The notes under the pieces are model-generated. The model was given only the letters and a program-made list of their open reading frames with translations, made no database searches and was not told the DNA's origin. A DNA stretch of 60,692 bases, taken from assembly GCA_016296885.1 (NCBI GenBank), contig JAEDHT010000008.1:1-60692 (forward strand), written 5' to 3'. Origin of the DNA: Clostridiaceae bacterium. Lineage in GTDB: Bacteria; Bacillota; Clostridia; Oscillospirales; Acutalibacteraceae. Both the position numbers and the translations under genes were made by a program. Shown here one piece after another: positions 33,710 through 42,292 of the stretch (position 1 is the first letter of the stretch; the number at the start of each line of letters is the position of its first letter).

Positions 33710-35692
33710 TTAAACTATGGTTTTGTGTGATTTATCCTCCGCCCTTAGCTTAGCAATTTTGTCTCTGAGATATGCAGCGTGCTCAAATTCAAGCAATTTT
33801 GCCGCCGCCTTCATCTCTTTAGTGAGATCATCTATCAACCTCATTCGCTCTAGCTTTGACAATTTTTTACTCTTTATGCGCTCATCATTGGCATGTGTAG
33901 ATATTTCCGGAATATCCATCACATTTTTTATAATAGTTTTCGGGGTTATACCGTTCTTTTCGTTATATTCTATTTGAATCTCACGGCGACGAAGTGTTTC
34001 CTTTATTGCTGTTTCCATAGACGGTGTAACTGTATCTGCATACATAATAACTGTGCCTTCACTGTTACGAGCAGCACGTCCCATAGTTTGGATGAGTGAT
34101 CTTGAGCTTCGCAGGAAGCCTTCTTTATCTGCATCGAGTATTGCAACCAGTGATACCTCAGGAATATCAAGTCCTTCCCTCAGAAGATTGATTCCAACGA
34201 GCACATCAAACTGACCAAGTCGCAAATCTCTTATTATTTCCATTCTCTCTACAGTGTCTATGTCATGGTGCATATACCTCACCTTTATTCCAAGCGTAGT
34301 AAAATATTCGGTGAGGTTCTCTGCCATTTTCTTTGTAAGTGTGGTTACAAGGGTTCGCTCGTTTCTGGCTGAACGCATATTAATCTCAGACACAAGATCA
34401 TCCAGCTGTCCATCCACCGGTCTTACACTTACAGTAGGATCCAGCAAGCCTGTCGGCCTGATGACCTGTTCGACGACGTTTTCACTCTTTTCCAGCTCAA
34501 AATCACCAGGTGTAGCACTGACAAATACAGCCTGATTAATGTGATTATAAAATTCTCCGAAATTAAGCGGTCTATTATCCAGTGCGCTTGGCAATCTAAA
34601 TCCATAGTCTATAAGGCTTTGTTTTCTCGCTCTGTCACCCTCGAACATTCCTCTCACCTGTGGCAATGTAACATGAGATTCATCAACAAATAACAAATAG
34701 TCCTTTGGAAAGTAATCCAGCAATGTATACGGCGTGCTACCGGGGGCTCTGCCTGATAAAATTCTGGAGTAATTCTCTATTCCTGTGCAAAAGCCTATCT
34801 CTGTGAGCATCTCGATGTCGTATTCTGTTCTCTGGCGAATTCTCTGTGCTTCGATAAGCTTTCCTGTGCTTTCAAAAAATTTAACTCTCTCGTCTAGCTC
34901 TCGTCTGATTTCCTTTACAGCATCACTCATTTTTTCGGGTGGTACTATATAGTGGGATGCCGGATAAATAGCTGCGTGTCGAAGCACTGCGAGCAGTTCG
35001 CCGGTGAGTGGGTTTATCTCAGAAATTCGGTCTATCTCGTCGCCAAAAAATTCTACTCTGATTACCGCATCTTTAGATGCAGCCGGAAAAATTTCAACCA
35101 CATCTCCTCTTACTCTAAATTTATTACGTATAAAATTAATATCATTTCTTTCGTATTGCAATTCTACAAGCTTGTGCAGAAGGTCGTCACGGGATTTTTG
35201 CATACCCGGACGCAGTGAAATAACCATATTTTTATAATCAATAGGGTTACCAAGGCTGTATATACACGAAACACTCGCTACAATTATTACATCGTTACGT
35301 TCAGAGAGTGCAAGTGTGGCTGAGTGACGCAGTTTGTCTATTTCGTCATTTATAGAGCTGTCTTTTTCTATATAAGTATCAGTAGATGCCACATAAGCTT
35401 CCGGCTGATAGTAATCGTAATAGGAAACAAAATATTCTACAGAGTTATTTGGGAAAAAACTCTTAAACTCTGTGCATAGCTGTGCCGCAAGGGTTTTGTT
35501 GTGTGCAAGCACCAGAGTTGGGCGATTAAGCTGAGCTATCACGTTTGCCATAGTGAATGTTTTGCCTGAACCTGTGATACCAAGCAAGGTTTGCTCTCTG
35601 TTGCCCTCTTGTATGCTTTTCACAAGCTTTTCTATCGCTTTTGGCTGATCGCCGGTCGGCTTATATGAAGACACCAGTTCAAATTTGTTCAT
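33710..35692 (-). CDS. uvrB: UvrABC nucleotide-excision repair helicase subunit B
   Basis: This is the 660-aa damage-verification helicase. Walker A is LLGITGSGKTFTMAN (about 35), with the beta-hairpin YYDYYQPEAYV (about 90), the DESHVTLPQ box (about 335) and the helicase motif QTMGRAARN (about 540). The C-terminal UvrB/UvrC domain includes LTKEMKAAAKLLEFEHAAYLRD. ATG 35692 has SD aaggag 8 nt upstream; the upstream extension of the frame is not conserved. uvrA is not adjacent. Confidence 0.97.
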   Translation of the reverse strand: MNKFELVSSYKPTGDQPKAIEKLVKSIQEGNREQTLLGITGSGKTFTMANVIAQLNRPTLVLAHNKTLAAQLCTEFKSFFPNNSVEYFVSYYDYYQPEAYVASTDTYIEKDSSINDEIDKLRHSATLALSERNDVIIVASVSCIYSLGNPIDYKNMVISLRPGMQKSRDDLLHKLVELQYERNDINFIRNKFRVRGDVVEIFPAASKDAVIRVEFFGDEIDRISEINPLTGELLAVLRHAAIYPASHYIVPPEKMSDAVKEIRRELDERVKFFESTGKLIEAQRIRQRTEYDIEMLTEIGFCTGIENYSRILSGRAPGSTPYTLLDYFPKDYLLFVDESHVTLPQVRGMFEGDRARKQSLIDYGFRLPSALDNRPLNFGEFYNHINQAVFVSATPGDFELEKSENVVEQVIRPTGLLDPTVSVRPVDGQLDDLVSEINMRSARNERTLVTTLTKKMAENLTEYFTTLGIKVRYMHHDIDTVERMEIIRDLRLGQFDVLVGINLLREGLDIPEVSLVAILDADKEGFLRSSRSLIQTMGRAARNSEGTVIMYADTVTPSMETAIKETLRRREIQIEYNEKNGITPKTIIKNVMDIPEISTHANDERIKSKKLSKLERMRLIDDLTKEMKAAAKLLEFEHAAYLRDKIAKLRAEDKSHKTIV

Positions 35693-35867
35693 GTGTTCAG
35701 CTCCTTTTTCTTTTACTAACACTTTTATTATATCACAGTTACACAAGAAGATAAATAGTTTAAAATTTACAGTCTATCAATTATATTTAATAGTTACTCA
35801 ATGAGTGATAATATAATCAATAAATGCATAGTATATTGTATCAAAAAAGATATAGGGGGATTATTTT

Positions 35868-36092
35868 ATGGATAATCGATTAATCAAAAGGGCAGCTGCA
35901 CAACTGGGTACTACACCGGAGGAACTTGAAAAATCCTTAAAAAGCGGAAAATTGGCTAGTTCTATGGGACTCACACAAGAACAAGCAGATAGTTTTAATC
36001 GTGCATTAAATGACAAGGATTATGCAAAAAAAATATTATCCTCACCACAAGCACAAGAACTGATTAGAAAGCTAAACCAAAAAGAGGGGTAG
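35868..36092 (+). CDS. Small hypothetical protein, 74 aa
   Basis: I do not recognise a family with confidence. It is a charged, helical 74-aa protein (NRLIKRAAAQLGTTPEELEK, then SSPQAQELIRKLNQKEG), without membrane segments. The N-terminal half resembles a small helical bundle or SAP-like unit. ATG has SD aggggg. The next gene starts 3 nt after its stop, so the three small genes here are one transcription unit. Confidence 0.75.
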   Translation: MDNRLIKRAAAQLGTTPEELEKSLKSGKLASSMGLTQEQADSFNRALNDKDYAKKILSSPQAQELIRKLNQKEG

Positions 36093-36095
36093 CCT

Positions 36096-36461
36096 ATGGA
36101 AGACTTAAATGATAAAATCTCGGAAATTCTGAACGACCCCTCAGCTATGGAAAAGCTAAAGGGGCTAGCCGGAATGTTCTCGGGAGGGCAAGCGAATACT
36201 AAGCCTCCACCGGCAGAGAATAACAGCTTTTCAAACATTACAGATAGCTTAATCGGTGGAAACCAATCCGAAATGCTAAACACTGCTATGAAGCTAATGC
36301 CACTGATGAATAAATGTAATCGTGATGACGACACCACCAGATTACTACATTCTTTGCGTCCGCTACTAAGCCATGACCGCCAAAAAAAGCTGGATGAAGC
36401 CATAAAAATGCTTCGTATTATGAAAATAATTCCATTGATAAGAGAATTTAATTTAGAATAA
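36096..36461 (+). CDS. Small hypothetical protein, 121 aa
   Basis: This is an acidic-to-basic helical protein with a Gly/Pro-rich centre (about 30-50). The conserved-looking C-terminal block is TTRLLHSLRPLLSHDRQKKL then IKMLRIMKIIPLIRE. I recall similar C-termini in small clostridial proteins of unknown function, but this is memory, not a search. It has no signal peptide and no clear membrane helix. SD gaggggta overlaps the end of the previous gene. Confidence 0.72.
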   Translation: MEDLNDKISEILNDPSAMEKLKGLAGMFSGGQANTKPPPAENNSFSNITDSLIGGNQSEMLNTAMKLMPLMNKCNRDDDTTRLLHSLRPLLSHDRQKKLDEAIKMLRIMKIIPLIREFNLE

Positions 36462-36487
36462 AATAATATAAAAAGGGTATGATGCTC

Positions 36488-36820
36488 GTGCCTGAAAAGT
36501 CAAACCAATCTGAGTATAACAACTTGCAAAGGGAGGCCCAGAACAGAGTGAAGCAAATGGAACAATCCAACCGCAGATCACGGTCTTCACCTATGCAAGA
36601 ACAAAAAAATATTGATAAAAAAGAAAACACCCATGCTGAGTCTCCTGTGGAGATGCACCTGCCACAGTCTAACAGCTCCGGTACTGATTCCATGCCAAGT
36701 CTGTTAGATATTATTATGAAAGATAAGGAGAAGAGCCTGATAATTCTGCTCATAATGATTTTGGCAGAGGAAAAAGCTCCCAGTGAAACCATTCTAGCAC
36801 TGATGTATTTGATTATATAA
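36488..36820 (+). CDS. Small hypothetical protein, about 110 aa, hydrophobic C-terminus
   Basis: Residues 1-80 are polar, rich in Asn, Gln, Ser and Lys, and look disordered. The last ~30 (DKEKSLIILLIMILAEEKAP then ETILALMYLII) are hydrophobic, interrupted by an acidic turn, which suggests a C-terminal membrane anchor or a partner-binding hairpin. The start may be ATG 36479, ATG 36482 or GTG 36488; GTG 36488 has the best SD distance (aaaggg about 10 nt upstream). It is the third gene of the small-protein cluster. Confidence 0.65.
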   Translation: MPEKSNQSEYNNLQREAQNRVKQMEQSNRRSRSSPMQEQKNIDKKENTHAESPVEMHLPQSNSSGTDSMPSLLDIIMKDKEKSLIILLIMILAEEKAPSETILALMYLII

Positions 36821-36846
36821 TAATAGCTTAAATTAGCCTTTGTGTA

Positions 36847-36875
36847 TTGACAAATGCTTAATTTTCTTTTATACT
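36847..36875 (+). promoter_or_regulatory. Promoter of glnN
   Basis: TTGACA (36847-36852), a 17-nt spacer and TATACT (36870-36875), about 50 nt before the start codon. Confidence 0.8.
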
Positions 36876-36926
36876 TTCTTGTGTATTATTCGCTGGAATT
36901 TTGTCAAAAATTTGAGGTGGTTTTTT

Positions 36927-39023
36927 ATGAATAATGTCCCTGAAGCCTTTGGAAGCATGGTTTTTAATGAAACCGTTATGCAACAAAGACTGCCTAGAGA
37001 TGTCTATAAAGCTATGAAAAAGACAATCTCTGAAGGAAAAAAACTTGATATATCCATAGCCAATATTGTGGCAAACACAATGAAAGACTGGGCAATAGAA
37101 AAAGGCGCAACCCACTTTACACATTGGTTTCAGCCAATGACAGGCATCACCGCCGAAAAACATGACAGCTTTATCTCTCCATCTGTGGGAGGCACTGTAA
37201 TAATGGAATTTTCAGGCAAAGAGCTCGTTAAGGGTGAATCTGATGCGTCCAGTTTCCCATCAGGTGGACTCAGAGCAACATTTGAGGCACGTGGCTACAC
37301 CGCATGGGATCCCACCTCCTACGCTTTCATAAAAGATAATTCACTATACATACCAACAGCCTTTTGCTCATATAGTGGTGAAGTTTTAGACAAAAAAACA
37401 CCGCTTTTACGCTCTATGGAAGCACTTAGCAAACAGGCTGTCAGAATATTAAGATTATTTGGAAATGATGAGGTAACCAGTGTAAATAGCACTGTAGGGC
37501 CTGAGCAAGAATATTTTCTGGTAGACAGAGAGCTATACAACAAGCGCAAGGATCTGCAATTTACCGGCAGAACCTTGATAGGTGCAAAACCTCCAAAGGG
37601 TCAGGAGCTTGAAGATCATTACTTTGGCAGTATAAAACCTCGTGTAACTGCATATATGAAAGAGCTTGACGAGGAATTGTGGAAACTTGGCATATATGCC
37701 AAAACAAAGCATAATGAAGTGGCACCGGGCCAACATGAGCTTGCACCAATATTCACAACTACTAACATTGCAACTGATCACAATCAGCTCACAATGGAGG
37801 TAATGAAGAAGATTGCCAGAAAACATGGTCTTGCTTGTCTTTTGCATGAAAAACCATTTAACTGTGTTAACGGTAGTGGTAAACATAATAACTGGTCTAT
37901 CACCACTAACACCGGCATTAATTTGCTTGAACCCGGAGAAACGCCATACGAAAATGCTCAATTTTTGCTTTTCCTGTGCGCTGTTATAAAGGCTGTAGAT
38001 GAATATCAGGATCTACTGAGAATTTCTGTAGCAAGCGCAGGCAACGATCATCGTCTGGGTTCAAACGAGGCTCCTCCTGCCATTATATCCATGTTTTTGG
38101 GCACAGAGCTCAGCGGAATACTAGATTCTATTGAGAATGGTACATCATATGATGGCAAGGAGAAGGAACAGCTAAAAATTGGTGTCCATGTGTTGCCTAG
38201 ATTTTTCAGAGATACAACAGATAGAAACAGAACATCACCATTTGCTTTCACCGGCAACAAGTTTGAGTTCCGTATGCTCGGTTCTTCTGACTCTATTGCT
38301 TGCACCAATATAATGATAAACACCGCTGTAGCAGAAGAATTGTGTGGTTTTGCAGATATTCTTGAAAACGCTGATAACTTCACAGAAGCTTGCGATTCAT
38401 TAATTAAAAAGACCATCAAGGATCATAAGCGCATTATTTTTGATGGTAATGGATATGATGATGCATGGATAAAAGAAGCTGTAGAAGTAAGAGGTCTGCA
38501 TAATCTTGAGGCTACACCGGATGCCCTAGAGCATTTTATAGATCAAAGCAACATTGATCTATTCAAAAAGCATAAGGTTTACAACGAATTAGAGGTTTAC
38601 TCAAGATATGAAATCCTGATTGAAAACTATAGCAAGGTGATAAACATTGAGGCTTTGACACTTGGAGAAATGGTAGAAAAAGACATTCTTCCTGCTGTTT
38701 CCAAATATTCAAAGTTCCTTTCCGATTCTATCATAAGCAAAAGAGCAGTGTTGCCAACACTGAAATGCACATTTGAAGAAGATACAATCAGAAAAATAGA
38801 TTCACTTTCTGATAAACTCTATACAGAATTACACAAGCTTTATAATACTTTGGAGGAAATCAAATCGATTTCTCATAAACTGGAGATTGCAAAGCACTAT
38901 AAAAACTGCATACTTCCTATTATGTCATCAATCAGAGAAGCCTCTGATGGGCTGGAGCTGATTATTGCAAAGGAATATTGGCCATACCCCACATACGCTG
39001 ATTTGCTGTTTAGCGTAAATTAA
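36927..39023 (+). CDS. glnN: Glutamine synthetase type III
   Basis: This is a 698-aa type III glutamine synthetase, much longer than types I and II. It makes glutamine from glutamate, ammonia and ATP. Typical signatures are GPEQEYFLVD (about 190), KHNEVAPGQHELAP and KPFNCVNGSGKHNNWS (the Mg and glutamate-binding region), and RNRTSPFAFTGNKFEFRM. The N-terminal GSMVFNETVMQQRLP is diagnostic of type III. ATG 36927 has SD gaggtgg; the frame can be opened earlier but without conserved sequence. Confidence 0.97.
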   Translation: MNNVPEAFGSMVFNETVMQQRLPRDVYKAMKKTISEGKKLDISIANIVANTMKDWAIEKGATHFTHWFQPMTGITAEKHDSFISPSVGGTVIMEFSGKELVKGESDASSFPSGGLRATFEARGYTAWDPTSYAFIKDNSLYIPTAFCSYSGEVLDKKTPLLRSMEALSKQAVRILRLFGNDEVTSVNSTVGPEQEYFLVDRELYNKRKDLQFTGRTLIGAKPPKGQELEDHYFGSIKPRVTAYMKELDEELWKLGIYAKTKHNEVAPGQHELAPIFTTTNIATDHNQLTMEVMKKIARKHGLACLLHEKPFNCVNGSGKHNNWSITTNTGINLLEPGETPYENAQFLLFLCAVIKAVDEYQDLLRISVASAGNDHRLGSNEAPPAIISMFLGTELSGILDSIENGTSYDGKEKEQLKIGVHVLPRFFRDTTDRNRTSPFAFTGNKFEFRMLGSSDSIACTNIMINTAVAEELCGFADILENADNFTEACDSLIKKTIKDHKRIIFDGNGYDDAWIKEAVEVRGLHNLEATPDALEHFIDQSNIDLFKKHKVYNELEVYSRYEILIENYSKVINIEALTLGEMVEKDILPAVSKYSKFLSDSIISKRAVLPTLKCTFEEDTIRKIDSLSDKLYTELHKLYNTLEEIKSISHKLEIAKHYKNCILPIMSSIREASDGLELIIAKEYWPYPTYADLLFSVN

Positions 39024-39031
39024 GATTTAAG

Positions 39032-39075
39032 AACGACTTGTCAAGACAATGTTTTGGTGAGTCGTTATTTTTTTC
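39032..39075 (+). terminator. Terminator of glnN
   Basis: Seven-base-pair stem (aacgact/agtcgtt) around a 21-nt loop, followed by attttttt. Confidence 0.7.
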
Positions 39076-39203
39076 TCTTTGATAGTATAAATATTTATCC
39101 TGTTGAAAAATACGATTAAATACGTACTCGTAATTATTTTTAGAGGTATAAATTTCTTCATTAGTGAAAAAATATGGTAAGAAAACATCTTGGAGGAATG
39201 AAA

Positions 39204-40568
39204 ATGAACAAGCCGATGTCAAACAGAGCAATCATACGAGTAATAAGCTTCACACTGGCGGCAGTTATAATGATTGTTTCTGCCGGGGTTATGGGATATA
39301 GCTTTGCAATGAAGTACAAAACCTCAATTGAGCAAACATACCAAAATGCCCTTAATCAGCTGTCAGACCGACTCAGCGACCTCACAAACACCCTCACAAA
39401 AAGTATGTATGCAAACACTTCTACAGCTAAAAATGAAATTTACACAAAGCTTATAGTATCTTCACAACTGGCAAAGGACTCACTTAGTCTGTTGCCTGTG
39501 AATATCAATGAAGAAGAAACCATACAAAAATATTTGTCCCAGATAAGTGATATTGCCACGTATCTTCAAAAAAAATATGATGGTATGGAAGAATTGAGCG
39601 ATAGTGATGAGGAGCTATTGCTATCACTCAGAGAGTATAGCGAGCAACTTGCGCTAAGTGTAGAAGACACCGCTACATTTTTTACAGATTATGGCGGGCA
39701 AATCACATTCTCTGATATGTCTATGAACAACCTTACAAATTCATCAGACACTGACTATTTGAGTAATCTAGACCCTACCTTCAGAAATATAAACGGTGAA
39801 TTTACAAATTATCCATCGCTTATTTATGATGGCCCTTTCTCAGATCATCTGTTACAGGCCACACCTAAGCTTACCAAAAATTGCAAAGAATACTCTGTGA
39901 ATGAGGCACGATATGCGGCATCCATGTTCTTGAATTGCGATGAAAACGAGCTTAAGCTTTCTAATGAAACAAAAAACAACTTGCCACTGTATCATTTTAT
40001 AACCAAAGATGAGAAAACAGATGTAAGTATAACTAAGTTTGGAGGATTTGTGGAATCGTTTCACAAGAGAGTGACACCAAACGAACCAAAGCTTAGCTAT
40101 GATGATGCTATGCAAAAGGCAGAATTTTATTTAAAAGAGAAACACTATGATAATATGAGCCCTAGTTATGGATTTATTTCAAATGGTGTTGCTACCTTTA
40201 ATTTTGCTTATAACCAAGATGGCGTGATTTGCTACAACGATCTAATAAAAGTTGGCGTGTCGATAGGCAATGGAGAAATAGTATCCTTTAGTGCTACCGG
40301 ATATATAATGAACCATTGCAAACGAGAGCTCGCCAAAGGCTCTATAACAATCGGGCAGGCGTCCAAAAATCTTAGTGATAAGCTTGTCATAAAAAAAGAA
40401 AACACCACATTAATCCCGACCGGCGGAAATAATGAGGTGTTATGTTATGAATTTCTCTGTAATGGTGAGGATGATGACACCATTCTTGTTTATATAAACG
40501 CAAACACTGGCTTGGAAGAAAATATCTATATATTGCTGGAAAGCAAAAACGGATATCTCACCATATGA
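39204..40568 (+). CDS. ypeB: Spore germination protein YpeB
   Basis: This is a 454-aa protein with one N-terminal membrane segment (about 10-30) and a large exported part. It resembles YpeB, which stabilises the cortex-lytic enzyme SleB in spores. The N-terminal NRAIIRVISFTLAAVIMIVS, the helical region and the repeated PepSY-like units near the C-terminus (YDDAMQKAEFYLKEKHYDN, ITIGQASKNLSDKL) are typical. ATG 39204 has SD ggagg 7 nt upstream. sleB, its usual partner, is not adjacent. It marks the organism as a spore former or recent descendant of one. Confidence 0.9.
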   Translation: MNKPMSNRAIIRVISFTLAAVIMIVSAGVMGYSFAMKYKTSIEQTYQNALNQLSDRLSDLTNTLTKSMYANTSTAKNEIYTKLIVSSQLAKDSLSLLPVNINEEETIQKYLSQISDIATYLQKKYDGMEELSDSDEELLLSLREYSEQLALSVEDTATFFTDYGGQITFSDMSMNNLTNSSDTDYLSNLDPTFRNINGEFTNYPSLIYDGPFSDHLLQATPKLTKNCKEYSVNEARYAASMFLNCDENELKLSNETKNNLPLYHFITKDEKTDVSITKFGGFVESFHKRVTPNEPKLSYDDAMQKAEFYLKEKHYDNMSPSYGFISNGVATFNFAYNQDGVICYNDLIKVGVSIGNGEIVSFSATGYIMNHCKRELAKGSITIGQASKNLSDKLVIKKENTTLIPTGGNNEVLCYEFLCNGEDDDTILVYINANTGLEENIYILLESKNGYLTI

Positions 40569-41495
40569 TTATCTGAGGTTAATATATACCATATAGCCTG
40601 CATATCCCAAAAGGAATAAGATACCCTCAAATCTGGAAATCGACTTGCTCTTAAATGTAAAGAGGAACGCAAGAACTGCCACTGCAAGCGCAACAGATAT
40701 ATCTATAATTGTATCAAATCCAAATGAAATTGGATGGATAGATGATGCCATGCCTAAGATAAAAATCATATTAAAAATGCATGATCCTATCGCATTGCCT
40801 AGTGCAATATCAGTTTGACCTCTCTTAGTGGCAACAATACTTGTAACAAGCTCTGGTAATGATGTGCCAATCGAAATAATGGTGAGACCTATTATTGTTT
40901 CACTGATGCCAAAGCTCTCTGCTATTAAACAGGCATTATCTACTACAAGATCACCACCAAAAATTACTGTCGCAATACCTACAATTATAAAAAGTACGCT
41001 CTTCCATGCAGGCATAACCTTGTAGTCCTCTTCTTGATTGCTCTCCTTTGAGCGTATACCTGTTATTATCATAAGTGCCATAAAACCTACAAACATCGCA
41101 AGCAATATGATTCCATTGATACGACCAAGTGTGCAATCCAGTCCAAGCAGTAAGGTTGCCAGTGTAACTGCTATACAGATTGGTATATCCCTCTTGATGA
41201 GTGCATTGTCTACAAGTACAGGCTTTATTAATGCGCACGCACCCACAACTACAAGAATATTAAACACATTAGATCCAACCACGTTGCTCACCGCTATGGC
41301 TGAACTATTGTCTACGCTGGCTGTAATGCTTACAGCCGCCTCCGGTGCGCTGGTTCCCATAGAAACAATTGTAAGACCTATAATTAATGATGGTACCTTG
41401 AGCAATTTTGCCACAGATGCGCTACCTTCTACAAACACATCGGCTCCTTTGATAAGTAAGACAAATCCTACCAGAAGCAACAAGTATTTTAGCAT
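40569..41495 (-). CDS. Calcium/sodium antiporter (CaxA/YrbG type)
   Basis: This is a 308-aa ten-helix exchanger of the Ca2+:cation antiporter superfamily. It has two inverted repeats, each with the ion-binding motif: MGTSAPEAAVSI plus GSNVFNILV, and IGTSLPELVTSI plus GSCIFNMIF. It expels Ca2+ in exchange for Na+ (or K+/Na+). Its stop codon abuts the convergent ypeB stop. The gene has a strong promoter of its own. Confidence 0.95.
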   Translation of the reverse strand: MLKYLLLLVGFVLLIKGADVFVEGSASVAKLLKVPSLIIGLTIVSMGTSAPEAAVSITASVDNSSAIAVSNVVGSNVFNILVVVGACALIKPVLVDNALIKRDIPICIAVTLATLLLGLDCTLGRINGIILLAMFVGFMALMIITGIRSKESNQEEDYKVMPAWKSVLFIIVGIATVIFGGDLVVDNACLIAESFGISETIIGLTIISIGTSLPELVTSIVATKRGQTDIALGNAIGSCIFNMIFILGMASSIHPISFGFDTIIDISVALAVAVLAFLFTFKSKSISRFEGILFLLGYAGYMVYINLR

Positions 41496-41573
41496 AAAAA
41501 ATCCACTTCCCTATTTTGTTTTTAAACCTGACTATTAGAAATGTAAAAAGTTACATCAGGAGTCTGGTTTTTG

Positions 41574-41602
41574 ATTATATCATCACAAAATATTATTGTC
41601 AA
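41574..41602 (-). promoter_or_regulatory. Promoter of the calcium/sodium antiporter gene
   Basis: On the minus strand: TTGACA (41597-41602), a 17-nt spacer and TATAAT (41574-41579). The leader (about 70 nt) includes a possible cctga/tcagg pairing. Confidence 0.85.
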
Positions 41603-41687
41603 TCAACTCATAATTATTATTTTATGTGACTTCGTAACCAGGTATAATTTTTATTTATATTAAAAGTAAAAAAATACTTAAAAAGTG

Positions 41688-41716
41688 TTTACATTTGGGT
41701 ATGCTTATGATATAAT
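41688..41716 (+). promoter_or_regulatory. Promoter of rpsO
   Basis: TTTACA (41688-41693), a 17-nt spacer and TATAAT (41711-41716). Confidence 0.8.
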
Positions 41717-41722
41717 TCCAAT

Positions 41723-41840
41723 GTTGCCCAATCACGGTTTCGGGTGTAAGCCTGTTTTAAGGATTCACCTTCCCGTTACTGAGATTGTGAGCAAGAGTGC
41801 TTGTTCTAAGGCAAAATATTTTAAAAAGGTGGAAAACACA
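41723..41840 (+). promoter_or_regulatory. Candidate S15 autoregulatory leader
   Basis: The 118-nt leader between the promoter and rpsO contains a hairpin closed by ggtg/cacc (about 41740-41770) and a 7-bp hairpin gagcaag/cttgttc (41789-41806). Leaders bound by S15 are known in many bacteria, though their structures vary between clades. This assignment rests on position and structure only. Confidence 0.4.
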
Positions 41841-42104
41841 ATGCTACAAGAAAGAAAAAACGAAATCATGGCAGAATATGCTACTCATGAGGGCGACACA
41901 GGCTCTCCTGAAGTACAAATTGCTCTCCTCTCAGAGAGAATCAGAGATCTCACAGAGCACTTGAAGATTCATAAGAAGGATCACCACTCACGCAGAGGCT
42001 TGCTTAAGATGGTAGGACACAGAAGAAGCCTTCTCAACTACTTAAAGAAGGTTGATATTGAGAGATATCGTTCTATAGTAAGCAGACTCGGTCTCCGTAA
42101 ATAA
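41841..42104 (+). CDS. rpsO: 30S ribosomal protein S15
   Basis: This is an 87-aa ribosomal protein with the typical EIMAEYATHEGDTGSPEVQI and HSRRGLLKMVGHRRSLLNYL. It binds 16S rRNA early in 30S assembly. ATG 41841 has SD aaggtgg; the longer frame upstream is leader. It is followed by a hairpin and then pnp, the common rpsO-pnp order. Confidence 0.98.
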   Translation: MLQERKNEIMAEYATHEGDTGSPEVQIALLSERIRDLTEHLKIHKKDHHSRRGLLKMVGHRRSLLNYLKKVDIERYRSIVSRLGLRK

Positions 42105-42117
42105 TTTGTATTTTTTG

Positions 42118-42152
42118 GGGCAGGGAGCTTGATGCTTTCTGCCCTATATTTT
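42118..42152 (+). terminator. Terminator between rpsO and pnp
   Basis: Six-base-pair GC-rich stem (gggcag/ctgccc) around a 15-nt loop, followed by a U-rich but interrupted tract (tatattttgctttttt). It may let some transcription continue into pnp. Confidence 0.6.
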
Positions 42153-42292
42153 GCTTTTTTGAAAAAACTTGTGTATTATCGGCGTGGGTTAGCAGTGAAA
42201 CGACTGGTTAATAACTAATTTGAGCAGTGGTTTTATTGCTAAACACTGCCGACTTAATGTAGAAAATATTTATTAAGAAAGGTGTTTATTTT

